Positions 1 to 13,352 of a DNA stretch of 64,000 nucleotides are shown here, piece after piece. The notes under the pieces were generated by a model. That model was not told the origin of the DNA. It ran no database searches and was given only the letters and a program-made list of their open reading frames with translations. Position 1 is the stretch's first letter. Each line of letters begins with the position of its first letter. This stretch comes from Buttiauxella warmboldiae. GTDB lineage: Bacteria; Pseudomonadota; Gammaproteobacteria; Enterobacterales; Enterobacteriaceae. Location: NCBI RefSeq assembly GCF_003818135.1, contig NZ_RPOH01000015.1, positions 16,211 to 80,210 of the forward strand. Direction: 5' to 3'. A program made the position numbers and the translations under genes.

Positions 1-1163
1 GCCTGATCCCATCGTACGCGACCATCGGTATCTGGGCGCCAATCCTGTTGTTACTTGCCAAAATGGCGCAAGGGTTCTCGGTGGGGGGTGAATATACCGG
101 CGCTTCTATTTTCGTTGCAGAATACTCGCCGGACCGTAAACGCGGCTTTATGGGCAGCTGGCTGGACTTCGGTTCGATTGCCGGTTTCGTCTGCGGTGCG
201 GGCGTGGTGGTGCTGATTACCGCCATCGTCGGTGAAGATAACTTCCTCGACTGGGGCTGGCGCCTGCCGTTCTTCCTGGCGCTGCCGCTAGGGGTTATCG
301 GTCTGTATCTGCGCCATGCGCTGGAAGAGACGCCTGCGTTCCAGCAGCACATTGATAAGCTCGAACAGGGTGATAAAGAAGGCCTGGCTGAAGGGCCAAA
401 AATCTCCTTTAAAGAGATTGCCACCAGGCACTGGCGCAGCCTGCTGACCTGTGTCGGTATCGTTATTTCGACCAACGTGACCTACTACATGCTGCTCACG
501 TATATGCCGAGCTATCTCTCTCACAACCTGCACTATTCCGAAGAGCATGGCGTACTGATCATTATCGCCATTATGATTGGGATGCTGTTTGTTCAGCCGG
601 TGATTGGCCTGCTGAGTGACCGCTTCGGTCGCCGCCCATTTATCCTCGGCGGCAGCCTCGCATTGCTGTTGCTGGCCATTCCGGCCTTTATTCTGATTAA
701 CAGTAATGTGCTGGGGCTGATATTTGCCGGGCTGCTGATACTGGCTGTGATCCTTAATGCCTACACCGGGGTGATGGCCTCCACGCTGCCGGCCATGTTC
801 CCAACGCATATCCGTTACAGCGCGCTGGCCAGCGCCTTTAATATTTCGGTACTGGTAGCCGGCGTGACCCCAACGGTTGCCGCGTGGCTGGTGGAGTCCA
901 CCGAAAACCTGATGATGCCGGCTTATTATCTGATGGTGGTGGCGGCTATTGGCCTGGTGACGGGGATCACCATGAAAGAAACCGCGAATAAGCCGCTGAA
1001 AGGGGCGACGCCTGCGGCATCGGATATTGCCGAAGCGCGAGAAATCGTTCAGGAGCATCACGATAATATTGAGCAAAAAATCGAAGAAATCGATCGTGAG
1101 ATTGAAGAATTACAGGCAAAACGGACCAATCTGGTACATCAGCATCCGCGTATTAACGAATAG
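1..1163 (+). CDS. proP: ProP, proline/glycine betaine:H+ symporter (5' truncated by window)
   Basis: Inner-membrane major facilitator that takes up proline, glycine betaine and other osmolytes with protons under hyperosmotic stress. The gene enters the window in frame from base 3, so the N-terminal transmembrane segments are missing. Visible are MFS signatures around 'GFSVGGEYTGA' and 'LLSDRFGRRP', about eight hydrophobic helices, and a charged C-terminal tail (roughly 1060-1140) with heptad-like EEIDREIEELQAK spacing, matching the antiparallel coiled coil known to set the osmotic threshold of E. coli ProP. It is followed by a strong terminator and then patA; in E. coli proP lies elsewhere, beside basRS. 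Identification is secure; only the start is unseen. Confidence 0.96.
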   Translation, partial: LIPSYATIGIWAPILLLLAKMAQGFSVGGEYTGASIFVAEYSPDRKRGFMGSWLDFGSIAGFVCGAGVVVLITAIVGEDNFLDWGWRLPFFLALPLGVIGLYLRHALEETPAFQQHIDKLEQGDKEGLAEGPKISFKEIATRHWRSLLTCVGIVISTNVTYYMLLTYMPSYLSHNLHYSEEHGVLIIIAIMIGMLFVQPVIGLLSDRFGRRPFILGGSLALLLLAIPAFILINSNVLGLIFAGLLILAVILNAYTGVMASTLPAMFPTHIRYSALASAFNISVLVAGVTPTVAAWLVESTENLMMPAYYLMVVAAIGLVTGITMKETANKPLKGATPAASDIAEAREIVQEHHDNIEQKIEEIDREIEELQAKRTNLVHQHPRINE

Positions 1164-1183
1164 CGCTTCTTAATACCCATTAA

Positions 1184-1212
1184 TGCCGGGGCTCTTACCC
1201 CGGCATTTTTTT
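1184..1212 (+). terminator. Rho-independent terminator of proP
   Basis: TGCCGGGG (1184-1191) pairs perfectly with CCCCGGCA (1198-1205) around a six-base loop and is followed by seven T residues, 20 bases after the proP stop. This is a textbook intrinsic terminator. Confidence 0.9.
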
Positions 1213-1228
1213 GCAGCTGTATCACGCA

Positions 1229-1245
1229 ATGCACCATGATGTAGC
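1229..1245 (+). promoter_or_regulatory. Possible NtrC-type enhancer site upstream of patA
   Basis: TGCAC-N7-TAGCA has the 17-bp layout of the NtrC consensus TGCAC-N7-GTGCA, with one perfect and one imperfect half. It lies about 175 bp upstream of a sigma-54-type promoter, a normal enhancer distance. Only one candidate was found, so this is a weak call made mainly from context. Confidence 0.3.
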
Positions 1246-1394
1246 ATGACGCATGGTGATAGGGCAAAGAAACCAGATAACCCAGAGCAAAGCGGCTTTA
1301 TGCCAGAGTTTTTAGCCAAAAAGCACCTTTGTTTATGATTAATTATTACGCAACCACCCTTAGTTTAGATCGTTTATCCTGATTTCATGGGTGA

Positions 1395-2864
<1,470 letters not shown>

Positions 2865-2884
2865 TCCAGTTCCCCTGCCCGGAT

Positions 2885-3085
2885 GAGGTTGTCTCTTATA
2901 CATAACTTGCACCTCACTCTGGCAATTTGTCAGAGTGAGATCTGTAAGTTTCGCAGGTTTTCCATTCACCTGAACGCAGGGTTATCTTTGTAGCTTCCGT
3001 ATACGATAAACGTGTCAGGGGGGCGTTAGCGTCAGTGTTGCTGACAATTTACCTACTCACAAAGATGTGACTAAAAGACAACCTC
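2885..3085. mobile_element. Candidate MITE-like element with IS50/Tn5-like inverted ends
   Basis: The patA-fadH gap (2865-3311) holds two inverted ends about 200 bp apart. The left end 2885-2907 begins GAGGTTGTCTCTTA; the right end 3063-3085 read on the minus strand begins GAGGTTGTCTTTTA. By eye, 2889-2907 matches 16 of 19 positions of the Tn5 mosaic end, and 3063-3081 (minus) matches 15 of 19. There is no transposase frame, and flanks 2880-2888 and 3082-3090 are not a 9-bp direct repeat. Inside lies a perfect 9-bp hairpin at 2913-2939. A decayed, non-autonomous IS4-family element is the simplest reading, but not proven. Confidence 0.45.
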
Positions 3086-3212
3086 CGATAAAAAGGGGGA
3101 ACACCGCCGTTCTTTGAGTCACGTCACAATCATTTGATGACTTTCCCCCCTTTTCGCGACTTCCCGCTAAATTACTCACTCATCCGACCACATAATAATA
3201 ACGGACTGATAA

Positions 3213-6463
<3,251 letters not shown>

Positions 6464-6547
6464 CGGCCCTCCTGGATGGTAAAATTTCGGCTAATCCCCG
6501 AATGGGGGCGTGAGTATACCTTTTTTCCCCTTACTTTGAGCAGACGA

Positions 6548-7060
6548 ATGAGCAATTTAACTTACCTGCAAGGCTACCCGGAACATTTACTCGCCCAGGT
6601 CAGGACTCTGATTGCGGAACAGCGTCTGGGCGAAGTACTGCAAAAACGCTATCCGGACACTCATAACATCACCACGGATAAAGCGCTGTATGCCTGGACG
6701 CAAGAGCTGAAGAACCAGTATCTGCGCCATGCCCCTCCGGTGAATAAAGTGGCGTACGACAGCAAAATTCATGTCTTGAACAATGCCCTGGGCCTGCACA
6801 CCGCAGTATCACGCGTGCAGGGCAGCAAGCTAAAAGCCAAGGCAGAGATTCGCGTGGCCACGGTATTTAAAAACGGGCCGGAAGCCTTTTTGCGCATGAT
6901 TGTGGTTCACGAGCTGGCGCACCTGAAAGAGAAAGACCACAACAAAGCGTTTTATTCATTGTGCTGCCATATGGAGCCGCAGTATCACCAGCTGGAGTTT
7001 GACACGCGGCTTTGGTTGACGCACATGGCGTTAAGCGGGTCAGCTTTAAACCAGAGCTGA
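6548..7060 (+). CDS. ygjP: YgjP, M48/SprT-like metallopeptidase-family protein
   Basis: Predicted zinc metallopeptidase-like protein (WLM/DUF45 type); its physiological substrate is not established. ATG at 6548 (MSNLTYLQGYPE) gives 170 residues against about 167 in E. coli; the longer frame from 6455 runs back into the rlmG start region and is not credible. The zinc-binding motif 'VVHELAHLKEKDH' is intact near residue 120, followed by a downstream His ('FYSLCCHMEPQYHQL'). The gene sits divergently beside rlmG as in E. coli. After it the order leaves the E. coli pattern: yjgR comes next instead of ygjQR/alx. Confidence 0.92.
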   Translation: MSNLTYLQGYPEHLLAQVRTLIAEQRLGEVLQKRYPDTHNITTDKALYAWTQELKNQYLRHAPPVNKVAYDSKIHVLNNALGLHTAVSRVQGSKLKAKAEIRVATVFKNGPEAFLRMIVVHELAHLKEKDHNKAFYSLCCHMEPQYHQLEFDTRLWLTHMALSGSALNQS

Positions 7061-7114
7061 TGGCGCCTGCGCTAATTCAACACACAATCCTGATATACCT
7101 GTCCCGGGCATCGC

Positions 7115-7139
7115 CTTTGCTGTGAGAGAAACAGCAAAG
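7115..7139 (+). terminator. 9-bp hairpin after ygjP
   Basis: CTTTGCTGT (7115-7123) pairs perfectly with ACAGCAAAG (7131-7139). Only a short TTTT lies downstream (after GCGGCGG), so it may be a weak terminator for ygjP or a leader hairpin of yjgR. Confidence 0.4.
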
Positions 7140-7210
7140 CGGCGGTTTTGCAGATACCGTTCTCCAGGCGCTTGCTATGCTTATGAAAATGTCGCTACAG
7201 GGAACAGATC

Positions 7211-8707
7211 ATGATTGCCCCACTCCTGATTGCCAGAACCACTGAACAAGCACTGCATTTGCTGCCCGGCATGGCGAACCGTCACGGGCTTATCACCGGA
7301 GCGACCGGCACCGGTAAGACCGTCACGCTGCAAAAACTGGCTGAATCCTTTTCAGAAATCGGCGTACCGGTATTTATGGCCGACGTAAAAGGCGATCTCA
7401 CTGGTATCGCGCAGGAAGGCGTCGGGTCAGAAAAACTGCTCGCAAGGCTTGCCAAAATTGGGGCGAATGACTGGTCGCCACACGGTAATCCCGTGGTGTT
7501 ATGGGATATTTTTGGCGAAAAGGGTCACCCGGTGCGGGCCACCGTATCCGATCTCGGCCCGCTGCTGCTTGCACGCCTGCTCAATCTCAACGATGTGCAA
7601 GCGGGGGTACTGCAAATCATCTTCCGCATCGCCGACGATCGGGGTTTATTGCTGCTCGATTTTAAAGACCTGCGGGCCGCTACGCAGTTCATCGGTGATA
7701 ACGCCAAGTCGTTCCAGAACCAGTATGGCAATATCAGCAGCGCGTCAGTAGGCGCTATCCAGCGCGGGCTGTTGCAGCTTGAGCAACAGGGGGCCGAATA
7801 TTTCTTTGGCGAACCTATGCTGGAGATCAAAGACTGGATGCGTACCGATGCCAACGGCAAAGGCGTCATCAATATTCTGTCTGCCGAAAAACTCTACCAG
7901 ATGCCAAAACTGTATGCCGCCAGCCTGCTGTGGATGCTGTCAGAAATCTATGAGCAGCTGCCGGAAGCGGGCGATCTGGAGAAACCGAAGCTGGTGTTCT
8001 TTTTTGATGAGGCGCATTTGTTGTTTAACGAGGCTCCTCAGGTGCTGCTGGACAAAATCGAACAGGTTATCCGCCTGATCCGCTCCAAAGGGGTGGGCGT
8101 CTATTTTGTTTCGCAGAACCCCTCTGATATCCCGGATGCCGTGCTGGGGCAGCTTGGCAACCGTATCCAACACGCCCTGCGAGCCTTTACCCCCAAAGAT
8201 CAGAAAGCCGTTAAAACCGCAGCACAAACCATGCGTGCCAATCCAAAATTTGATACCGAAAAAGCCATACAGGAGCTGGGGACTGGGGAAGCGCTCATCT
8301 CATTGCTGGATGAAAAAGGCAGTCCGACGGTGGTGGAACGAGCCATGGTTATCGCGCCATGCTCCCGTATGGGGCCAGTCACGGATGACGAGCGCAACGG
8401 GCTATTGAACCATTCACCACTGTATGGCAAATACGATGAGGCTGCCGATCGTGAATCAGCCTATGAGCGCTTACAGCAGGGCGTACAGGCAGCAGGCGAG
8501 CAACAAAACGCGCCGCCAGCGAAAAGTGAAACAGTAGACGGTGGAATTCTGGGCGGGTTGAAAGATATTCTGTTTGGCACCACCGGGCCGCGTGGCGGCA
8601 AGAAGGATGGCGTGGTGCAGACCATGGCGAAGAGCGCGGCACGCCAGGTGACGAATCAAATCATTCGCGGGGTCTTGGGCAGTATTATGGGCGGGCGTAA
8701 ACGCTAA
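7211..8707 (+). CDS. yjgR: YjgR, HerA/FtsK-like P-loop ATPase (DUF853)
   Basis: Predicted cytoplasmic ATPase of the HerA/VirB4/FtsK superfamily; its role is not established. It has 498 residues, near the E. coli 500. The Walker A motif 'GATGTGKT' is at residues 30-37, the Walker B motif '[12 protein letters not shown]' near 253, and a sensor-like '[12 protein letters not shown]' near 300. The C-terminus is rich in Gly, Lys and Arg. ATG at 7211 follows AGGGAACAG. It converges on lptG across a bidirectional terminator. The neighbouring lpt genes are also next to yjgR in E. coli, so this end of the block keeps ancestral synteny. Confidence 0.93.
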   Translation: MIAPLLIARTTEQALHLLPGMANRHGLITGATGTGKTVTLQKLAESFSEIGVPVFMADVKGDLTGIAQEGVGSEKLLARLAKIGANDWSPHGNPVVLWDIFGEKGHPVRATVSDLGPLLLARLLNLNDVQAGVLQIIFRIADDRGLLLLDFKDLRAATQFIGDNAKSFQNQYGNISSASVGAIQRGLLQLEQQGAEYFFGEPMLEIKDWMRTDANGKGVINILSAEKLYQMPKLYAASLLWMLSEIYEQLPEAGDLEKPKLVFFFDEAHLLFNEAPQVLLDKIEQVIRLIRSKGVGVYFVSQNPSDIPDAVLGQLGNRIQHALRAFTPKDQKAVKTAAQTMRANPKFDTEKAIQELGTGEALISLLDEKGSPTVVERAMVIAPCSRMGPVTDDERNGLLNHSPLYGKYDEAADRESAYERLQQGVQAAGEQQNAPPAKSETVDGGILGGLKDILFGTTGPRGGKKDGVVQTMAKSAARQVTNQIIRGVLGSIMGGRKR

Positions 8708-8760
8708 TCAGGCGGGGGTTGTCAGCCAGATTCGCGTCTAACAACCCACCACAACGGGGT

Positions 8761-8790
8761 ATTGATGGGTGGATAAACCCACCCATCAAT
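8761..8790. terminator. Bidirectional hairpin between yjgR and lptG
   Basis: ATTGATGGGTGG (8761-8772) and CCACCCATCAAT (8779-8790) form a perfect 12-bp stem with a six-base loop, placed between two convergent genes. There is no good T tract on either side, so it may be a weak bidirectional terminator or a 3'-end protector. Confidence 0.55.
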
Positions 8791-8799
8791 CTCAAGCGC

Positions 8800-9879
8800 T
8801 TAGCCTGAACGCTTCATCATCATCCACAGGCTAATCAGGAAGAAGCTGGCGCTTGGGAGTAACGCCCCCAGAACCGGCGGGATGTTATACACCAGGCTTA
8901 GCGGGCCGAAAATCTGGTCAAGCACGTAGAACACAAAACCAAAGCTGATACCGGTGACGACACGTACCCCCATCGGCACGCTACGCAGCGGGCCGAAGAT
9001 AAATGACAGCGCCATCAGCATCATCACCGCCACGGAGACGGGGGCAAAGATTTTGCTCCACATATTGAGCTGGTAGCGCCCGGCATCTTGCCCACTGGAT
9101 TTCAGATATTTCACATAGTTGTGCAGGCCGCTGATCGACAACGCGTCCGGGTCCAGCGCCACCACACCCAGCTTGTCTGGTGTCAGGTTGGTTTTCCATT
9201 CGCCGCTCACGGTCTGAGCGCCGGTAATTTGCTTCTCATTGCTCAGGTTTGATTCATCAACCTGAGACAGGCGCCATACCTTATGCTCCACATCATATTG
9301 CGCAGAGGCGGCGTAACGCACCGATTGCAGACGGCGCTCTTTGTTAAAGCTATAAATGCTCACGCCAGCAAGATCGTTATCGCTTTTTACGCGCTCGATA
9401 TAGACAAAGCTCTGGCCATCTTTCGCCCATAACCCCTGCTGCGTAGTGAGCAAAGAGCCACCGTACATTTGTTGCGCGCGATAGTTACGCGCCATCTGCT
9501 CGCCTTGTGGCGCTATCCACTCACCAATCGCCATAGTTAACAGCACCAACGGGATGGCGGTTTTCATCACCGACAGAGCGATTTGCAGACGCGTAAAGCC
9601 GGAAGCCTGCATCACCACCAGCTCGCTACGTTGCGCCAGCATCCCCAGCCCCAGTAAAGCCCCAAGCAGCGCCGCCATCGGGAAGAAGATCTGGATATCT
9701 TTTGGAATGCTAAGTACCGTGTACACGCCTGCGCCCATCGCCGAATAGCTGCCCTGCCCGGCCTTCTTCAGCTGGTCGACAAACTTAATAATGCCCGACA
9801 GCGACACCAGCATAAAGAGCGTCATCATGATGGTGGTAAAGATGGTTTTACCGATATAACGGTCGAGAACACCAAACAT
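8800..9879 (-). CDS. lptG: LptG, LPS export permease
   Basis: One of the two transmembrane subunits of the LptB2FG ABC transporter, which extracts lipopolysaccharide from the inner membrane and passes it to LptC. It has 359 residues (E. coli about 360). Three hydrophobic N-terminal helices, a periplasmic beta-jellyroll region of about 130 residues, and three C-terminal helices are visible. The start ATG at 9877-9879 directly abuts the lptF stop, so the two are translationally linked. It is essential in E. coli. Confidence 0.97.
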   Translation of the reverse strand: MFGVLDRYIGKTIFTTIMMTLFMLVSLSGIIKFVDQLKKAGQGSYSAMGAGVYTVLSIPKDIQIFFPMAALLGALLGLGMLAQRSELVVMQASGFTRLQIALSVMKTAIPLVLLTMAIGEWIAPQGEQMARNYRAQQMYGGSLLTTQQGLWAKDGQSFVYIERVKSDNDLAGVSIYSFNKERRLQSVRYAASAQYDVEHKVWRLSQVDESNLSNEKQITGAQTVSGEWKTNLTPDKLGVVALDPDALSISGLHNYVKYLKSSGQDAGRYQLNMWSKIFAPVSVAVMMLMALSFIFGPLRSVPMGVRVVTGISFGFVFYVLDQIFGPLSLVYNIPPVLGALLPSASFFLISLWMMMKRSG

Positions 9880-10983
9880 TTATGCCGCTCCTCGAGTTTT
9901 GCTAAAGCGCGCACGTAGCTGGCGCATCGGCACCGTATCCCACACATTGAGCACAATCGCGATGACAAAATAAACCAGGTTAACCAGCCATAGCCAAATC
10001 ATCGGATCGATTTTCCCCTTCGCCGCATTCGATTTCAGCGAGGTCTGGAGCAGGAAGAAAACCAGATACAGCAACATGGCCGGCAGCATGGAAAGCACAC
10101 GCCCCTGGCGAGGGTTGACCACGCTTAGCGGCACCACCATCAGCGCCATCATCACCACGGCCACGATAAGCGTTAAACGCCAGTGCAGCTCGGCACGCAC
10201 GTTCGGAGAGTCATTTGACCACAGCGCTTTCAGATACATCTGGCTGGAATCATCAGGGTCAAGCGCTACGGTCTGGTGCCCGACAATCGCCTGGTAATCC
10301 TGGAAGTCGGTAATGCGGAAATCACGTAGCAGCGCCGTTCCTTCAAAACGGGTCCCGGTATTGAGCGTCACCACCTGCGAACCATCAGGGCGCTGGGATA
10401 AATGGCCGGAATCAGCCACCACTACCGATGGCCGGGCATTACCTTTCGGGCGCAGCTGCGCAAGGAAAACCTCTTTAAAGCTTGAGCCGTCAACGCTTTC
10501 AATAAACAGCACTGAGTTCCCATCGGTGGCCTGCTGAAACTGCCCCTGGGCCAGTGCGGCCATACCGGGGTTTGCCTTAGCTTCAGCCAGCACTTCGTCC
10601 TGATGGCGAGAGGACCACGGGCCAAGCCACATCACGTTGACTGTCGCGATGGCGCCGGTAAAGAGTGCGAGAATCATTGCAGCTTTGATCAGCACCGCTT
10701 TACTCAAGCCACAGGCATGCATTACCGTGATTTCACTTTCGGTATACAGTCGGCCAAGCGTCATCAGCAGCGCCAGGAAAAGGCTAAGCGGCAGGATGAG
10801 CTGCGCCATTTCAGGCACGCCTAGCCCCAACAGAGAAAGTACGAGGTTTGTCGGAATATCGCCGTCAACCGCCGCCCCGAGGATCCTGACCAGCTTCTGA
10901 CAAAAGAAGATCAGCAGCAGGATAAAGAGGATCGCAAGTTGGCTTTTGAGCGTCTCCCGAACCAGATATCTTATGATTATCAC
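9880..10983 (-). CDS. lptF: LptF, LPS export permease
   Basis: Partner of LptG in the LptB2FG lipopolysaccharide extractor. It has 367 residues (E. coli 366) and the same layout: three N-terminal membrane helices, a periplasmic domain (around residues 120-260), three C-terminal helices. It begins MIIIRYLVRETLKSQ, as in E. coli. It is first in the lptFG operon and divergent from pepA. The 277-bp gap 10984-11260 must hold both promoters; I see no convincing box there. Confidence 0.97.
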   Translation of the reverse strand: MIIIRYLVRETLKSQLAILFILLLIFFCQKLVRILGAAVDGDIPTNLVLSLLGLGVPEMAQLILPLSLFLALLMTLGRLYTESEITVMHACGLSKAVLIKAAMILALFTGAIATVNVMWLGPWSSRHQDEVLAEAKANPGMAALAQGQFQQATDGNSVLFIESVDGSSFKEVFLAQLRPKGNARPSVVVADSGHLSQRPDGSQVVTLNTGTRFEGTALLRDFRITDFQDYQAIVGHQTVALDPDDSSQMYLKALWSNDSPNVRAELHWRLTLIVAVVMMALMVVPLSVVNPRQGRVLSMLPAMLLYLVFFLLQTSLKSNAAKGKIDPMIWLWLVNLVYFVIAIVLNVWDTVPMRQLRARFSKTRGAA

Positions 10984-11260
10984 ATTAAATACGCCTGTGA
11001 AAACGAGTCTTTTTGCAGGAAAATCGCTTGTTTCATCGCTTATACGTCATTTATTCTCTTGAGTCGTCGAAAACATCGCTAAGATTAAAAAACCCGCCTG
11101 CATACTGGTGCGGGGCAATTTACATGACGTTGCCTAAACGGTAAAAAAACATACTCGTAAGATTAACACGAAGTCATCGCAACCGCGGAGATGAGTTACG
11201 AAAGCTTGTAATTCTAGCTGTAGCTGCCGCCGTTGTCTTTAAGATTCAGGAGCGTAGTGC

Positions 11261-12772
11261 ATGGAGTTCAGTGTAAAAAGCGGTAGCCCCGAGAAACAGC
11301 GTAGTGCCTGCATCGTTGTGGGAGTCTTTGAACCGCGTCGCCTGTCCCCGGTCGCCGAACAACTCGATAAAATCAGCGATGGCTACATCAGCGCGCTTTT
11401 ACGCCGTGGGGAGCTTGAAGGGAAACCCGGTCAAACTTTATTGCTTCACCACGTTCCGAACGTGCTCTCCGAGCGCATTCTGCTGATTGGGTGCGGCAAA
11501 GAGCGTGAGCTGGATGAGCGGCAGTATAAGCAGGTTATTCAGAAAACCATTAATACTCTGAATGATACCGGATCGATGGAGGCCGTCTGCTTCCTGACCG
11601 AACTGCACGTGAAAGGCCGTAATACTTACTGGAAAGTACGCCAGGCGGTAGAAACGGCAAAAGAGTCGCTGTACTGCTTCGACCAGCTGAAAACCAACAA
11701 AAGCGAACCGCGTCGGCCGCTGCGTAAAATGGTGTTTAACGTGCCGACCCGCCGCGAACTGACCAGCGGCGAGCGCGCGATCCAGCACGGTCTGGCCATC
11801 GCTGCCGGTATTAAAGCGGCAAAAGACCTTGGCAATATGCCGCCCAACATCTGTAACCCTGCGTATCTGGCCTCCCAGGCACGCCAGCTGGCCGATGCTT
11901 TCAGCAAAAACGTAGTGACTCGCGTGATTGGCGAACAGCAGATGAAAGAGCTGGGTATGCACTCCTATCTCGCGGTGGGGGATGGTTCCCAGAACGAATC
12001 GCTGATGTCCGTTATCGAATATAAAGGCAGCGCCGATCCTGAGATGCGGCCAATCGTGCTGGTCGGTAAAGGTCTGACGTTCGACTCCGGCGGTATTTCC
12101 ATCAAGCCTTCCGAAGGCATGGACGAGATGAAATACGACATGTGCGGTGCGGCTTCCGTTTACGGCGTGATGCGTATGGTGGCCGAACTTAACCTGCCGA
12201 TTAACGTAACCGGCGTGCTGGCGGGCTGTGAGAACATGCCTGGGGGGCGCGCTTATCGTCCGGGTGATGTGCTAACCACCATGTCCGGCCAGACGGTGGA
12301 AGTGTTGAACACCGATGCGGAAGGCCGTCTGGTGCTGTGTGATGTGCTGACTTACGTCGAACGCTTCGAACCGGAAGTGGTCATTGACGTGGCGACGCTG
12401 ACCGGCGCATGCGTGATTGCCCTGGGCCATCACATCACCGGTTTGATGTCTAACCACAATCCGCTGGCCCACGAGCTGATTGGGGCTTCTGAGCAAGCCG
12501 GTGACCGCGCATGGCGCCTGCCAATCAGCGACGAGTATCAGGAACAGCTGGAATCTAACTTTGCGGATATGGCCAACATTGGTGGCCGTCCAGGTGGTGC
12601 GATTACCGCGGCTTGCTTCCTGTCGCGCTTTACCCGCAAGTACAACTGGGCGCACCTGGATATTGCCGGCACCGCCTGGCGTTCTGGCAAAGCCAAAGGT
12701 GCGACCGGCCGCCCGGTAGCGCTGCTGTCGCAATTCCTGTTGAATCGTTCAGGGTTTAACGGCGAAGAGTAA
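11261..12772 (+). CDS. pepA: Leucyl aminopeptidase PepA / XerC-D accessory and carAB regulator
   Basis: M17 hexameric leucine aminopeptidase. E. coli PepA is also a DNA-binding architectural protein in ColE1 cer/Xer recombination and in pyrimidine repression of carAB. It has 503 residues, matching E. coli. The catalytic domain shows '[16 protein letters not shown]' (metal-binding Lys and Asp) and '[10 protein letters not shown]', the M17 signature. ATG at 11261 follows AGGAG. A GC-rich palindromic repeat separates it from holC; in E. coli the pepA-holC-valS order is the same. Confidence 0.98.
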   Translation: MEFSVKSGSPEKQRSACIVVGVFEPRRLSPVAEQLDKISDGYISALLRRGELEGKPGQTLLLHHVPNVLSERILLIGCGKERELDERQYKQVIQKTINTLNDTGSMEAVCFLTELHVKGRNTYWKVRQAVETAKESLYCFDQLKTNKSEPRRPLRKMVFNVPTRRELTSGERAIQHGLAIAAGIKAAKDLGNMPPNICNPAYLASQARQLADAFSKNVVTRVIGEQQMKELGMHSYLAVGDGSQNESLMSVIEYKGSADPEMRPIVLVGKGLTFDSGGISIKPSEGMDEMKYDMCGAASVYGVMRMVAELNLPINVTGVLAGCENMPGGRAYRPGDVLTTMSGQTVEVLNTDAEGRLVLCDVLTYVERFEPEVVIDVATLTGACVIALGHHITGLMSNHNPLAHELIGASEQAGDRAWRLPISDEYQEQLESNFADMANIGGRPGGAITAACFLSRFTRKYNWAHLDIAGTAWRSGKAKGATGRPVALLSQFLLNRSGFNGEE

Positions 12773-12778
12773 TCAGCG

Positions 12779-12862
12779 CCCTCACTCTGGCCCTCTCCCC
12801 CGGGAGAGGGGATTGGCCGGTTTTCTCCTTCTCCTGGGGGAAGGCCGGGATAAGGGGGAAAC
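12779..12862. repeat. GC-rich intergenic palindromic repeat, copy A
   Basis: Between pepA and holC lies a C-rich then G-rich palindromic block (CCCTCACTCTGGCCCTCTCC ... CTGGGGGAAGG ... GGGATAAGGGGG). A related block with CCCTCACC and GGGGTGAGGG ends lies at 21832-21908 between arcC and arcB. Such CCCTCACCC-type intergenic repeats are common in Enterobacteriaceae; I give no formal family name. It can fold into a large hairpin in the pepA-holC transcript. Confidence 0.65.
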
Positions 12863-12887
12863 CCCATGAAAATTAAAAGCTGGCTTA

Positions 12888-13346
12888 ATGAAAAACGCGA
12901 CGTTCTACCTGCTCGATAACGACACGCCCTGCGGCGAGTTGAGCGCCGTTGAAGCGTTGGTTTGTGAACTGGCGGCAGAAAACTTTCGCGCAGGGAAACG
13001 CCTGCTGATTGCCTGTGTTGATGAACAACAGGCTATCCGTCTGGATGAAGCGCTCTGGCAGCGGGATGCACACGCGTTTGTGCCGCATAATCTTGCCGGT
13101 GAAGGGCCACGTTACGGTGCCCCGGTAGAATTGGCCTGGCCGCAGCGTCGTGGCAGCTCACCGCGCGATGTGCTGATTAGCCTGCTGCCGCAGTTCGCAG
13201 ATTTTGCCACCGCTTTCCATGAAGTGATAGACTTCGTACCTTACGAAGACACTCAAAAACAACTGGCCCGCGATCGCTATAAGGCGTACCGCGTTGCTGG
13301 TTTCCACTTGACTACGGCGACGCATACCGCGCCGGGAACAACATAG
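12888..13346 (+). CDS. holC: DNA polymerase III chi subunit
   Basis: Chi subunit of the clamp-loader complex; with psi (HolD) it links the polymerase III holoenzyme to single-strand binding protein. ATG at 12888 (MKNATFYLLDND) gives 152 residues, slightly longer than E. coli (147) because the C-terminus ends THTAPGTT. Conserved segments include 'LIACVDEQQAIRLDEALW', 'FVPHNLAGEGP' and 'DFVPYEDTQKQLARDRYK'. valS starts 6 bases after its stop, so the two are probably co-translated. Confidence 0.96.
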   Translation: MKNATFYLLDNDTPCGELSAVEALVCELAAENFRAGKRLLIACVDEQQAIRLDEALWQRDAHAFVPHNLAGEGPRYGAPVELAWPQRRGSSPRDVLISLLPQFADFATAFHEVIDFVPYEDTQKQLARDRYKAYRVAGFHLTTATHTAPGTT

Positions 13347-13352
13347 CAGACA

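Noticed and set aside
2889..2907. Residual sequencing adapter (Nextera/Tn5 end) contamination
   Set aside because: Only 16/19 bases match, the match is inside continuous sequence, and a second inverted, differently diverged copy lies 160 bp away; real sequence is more likely.
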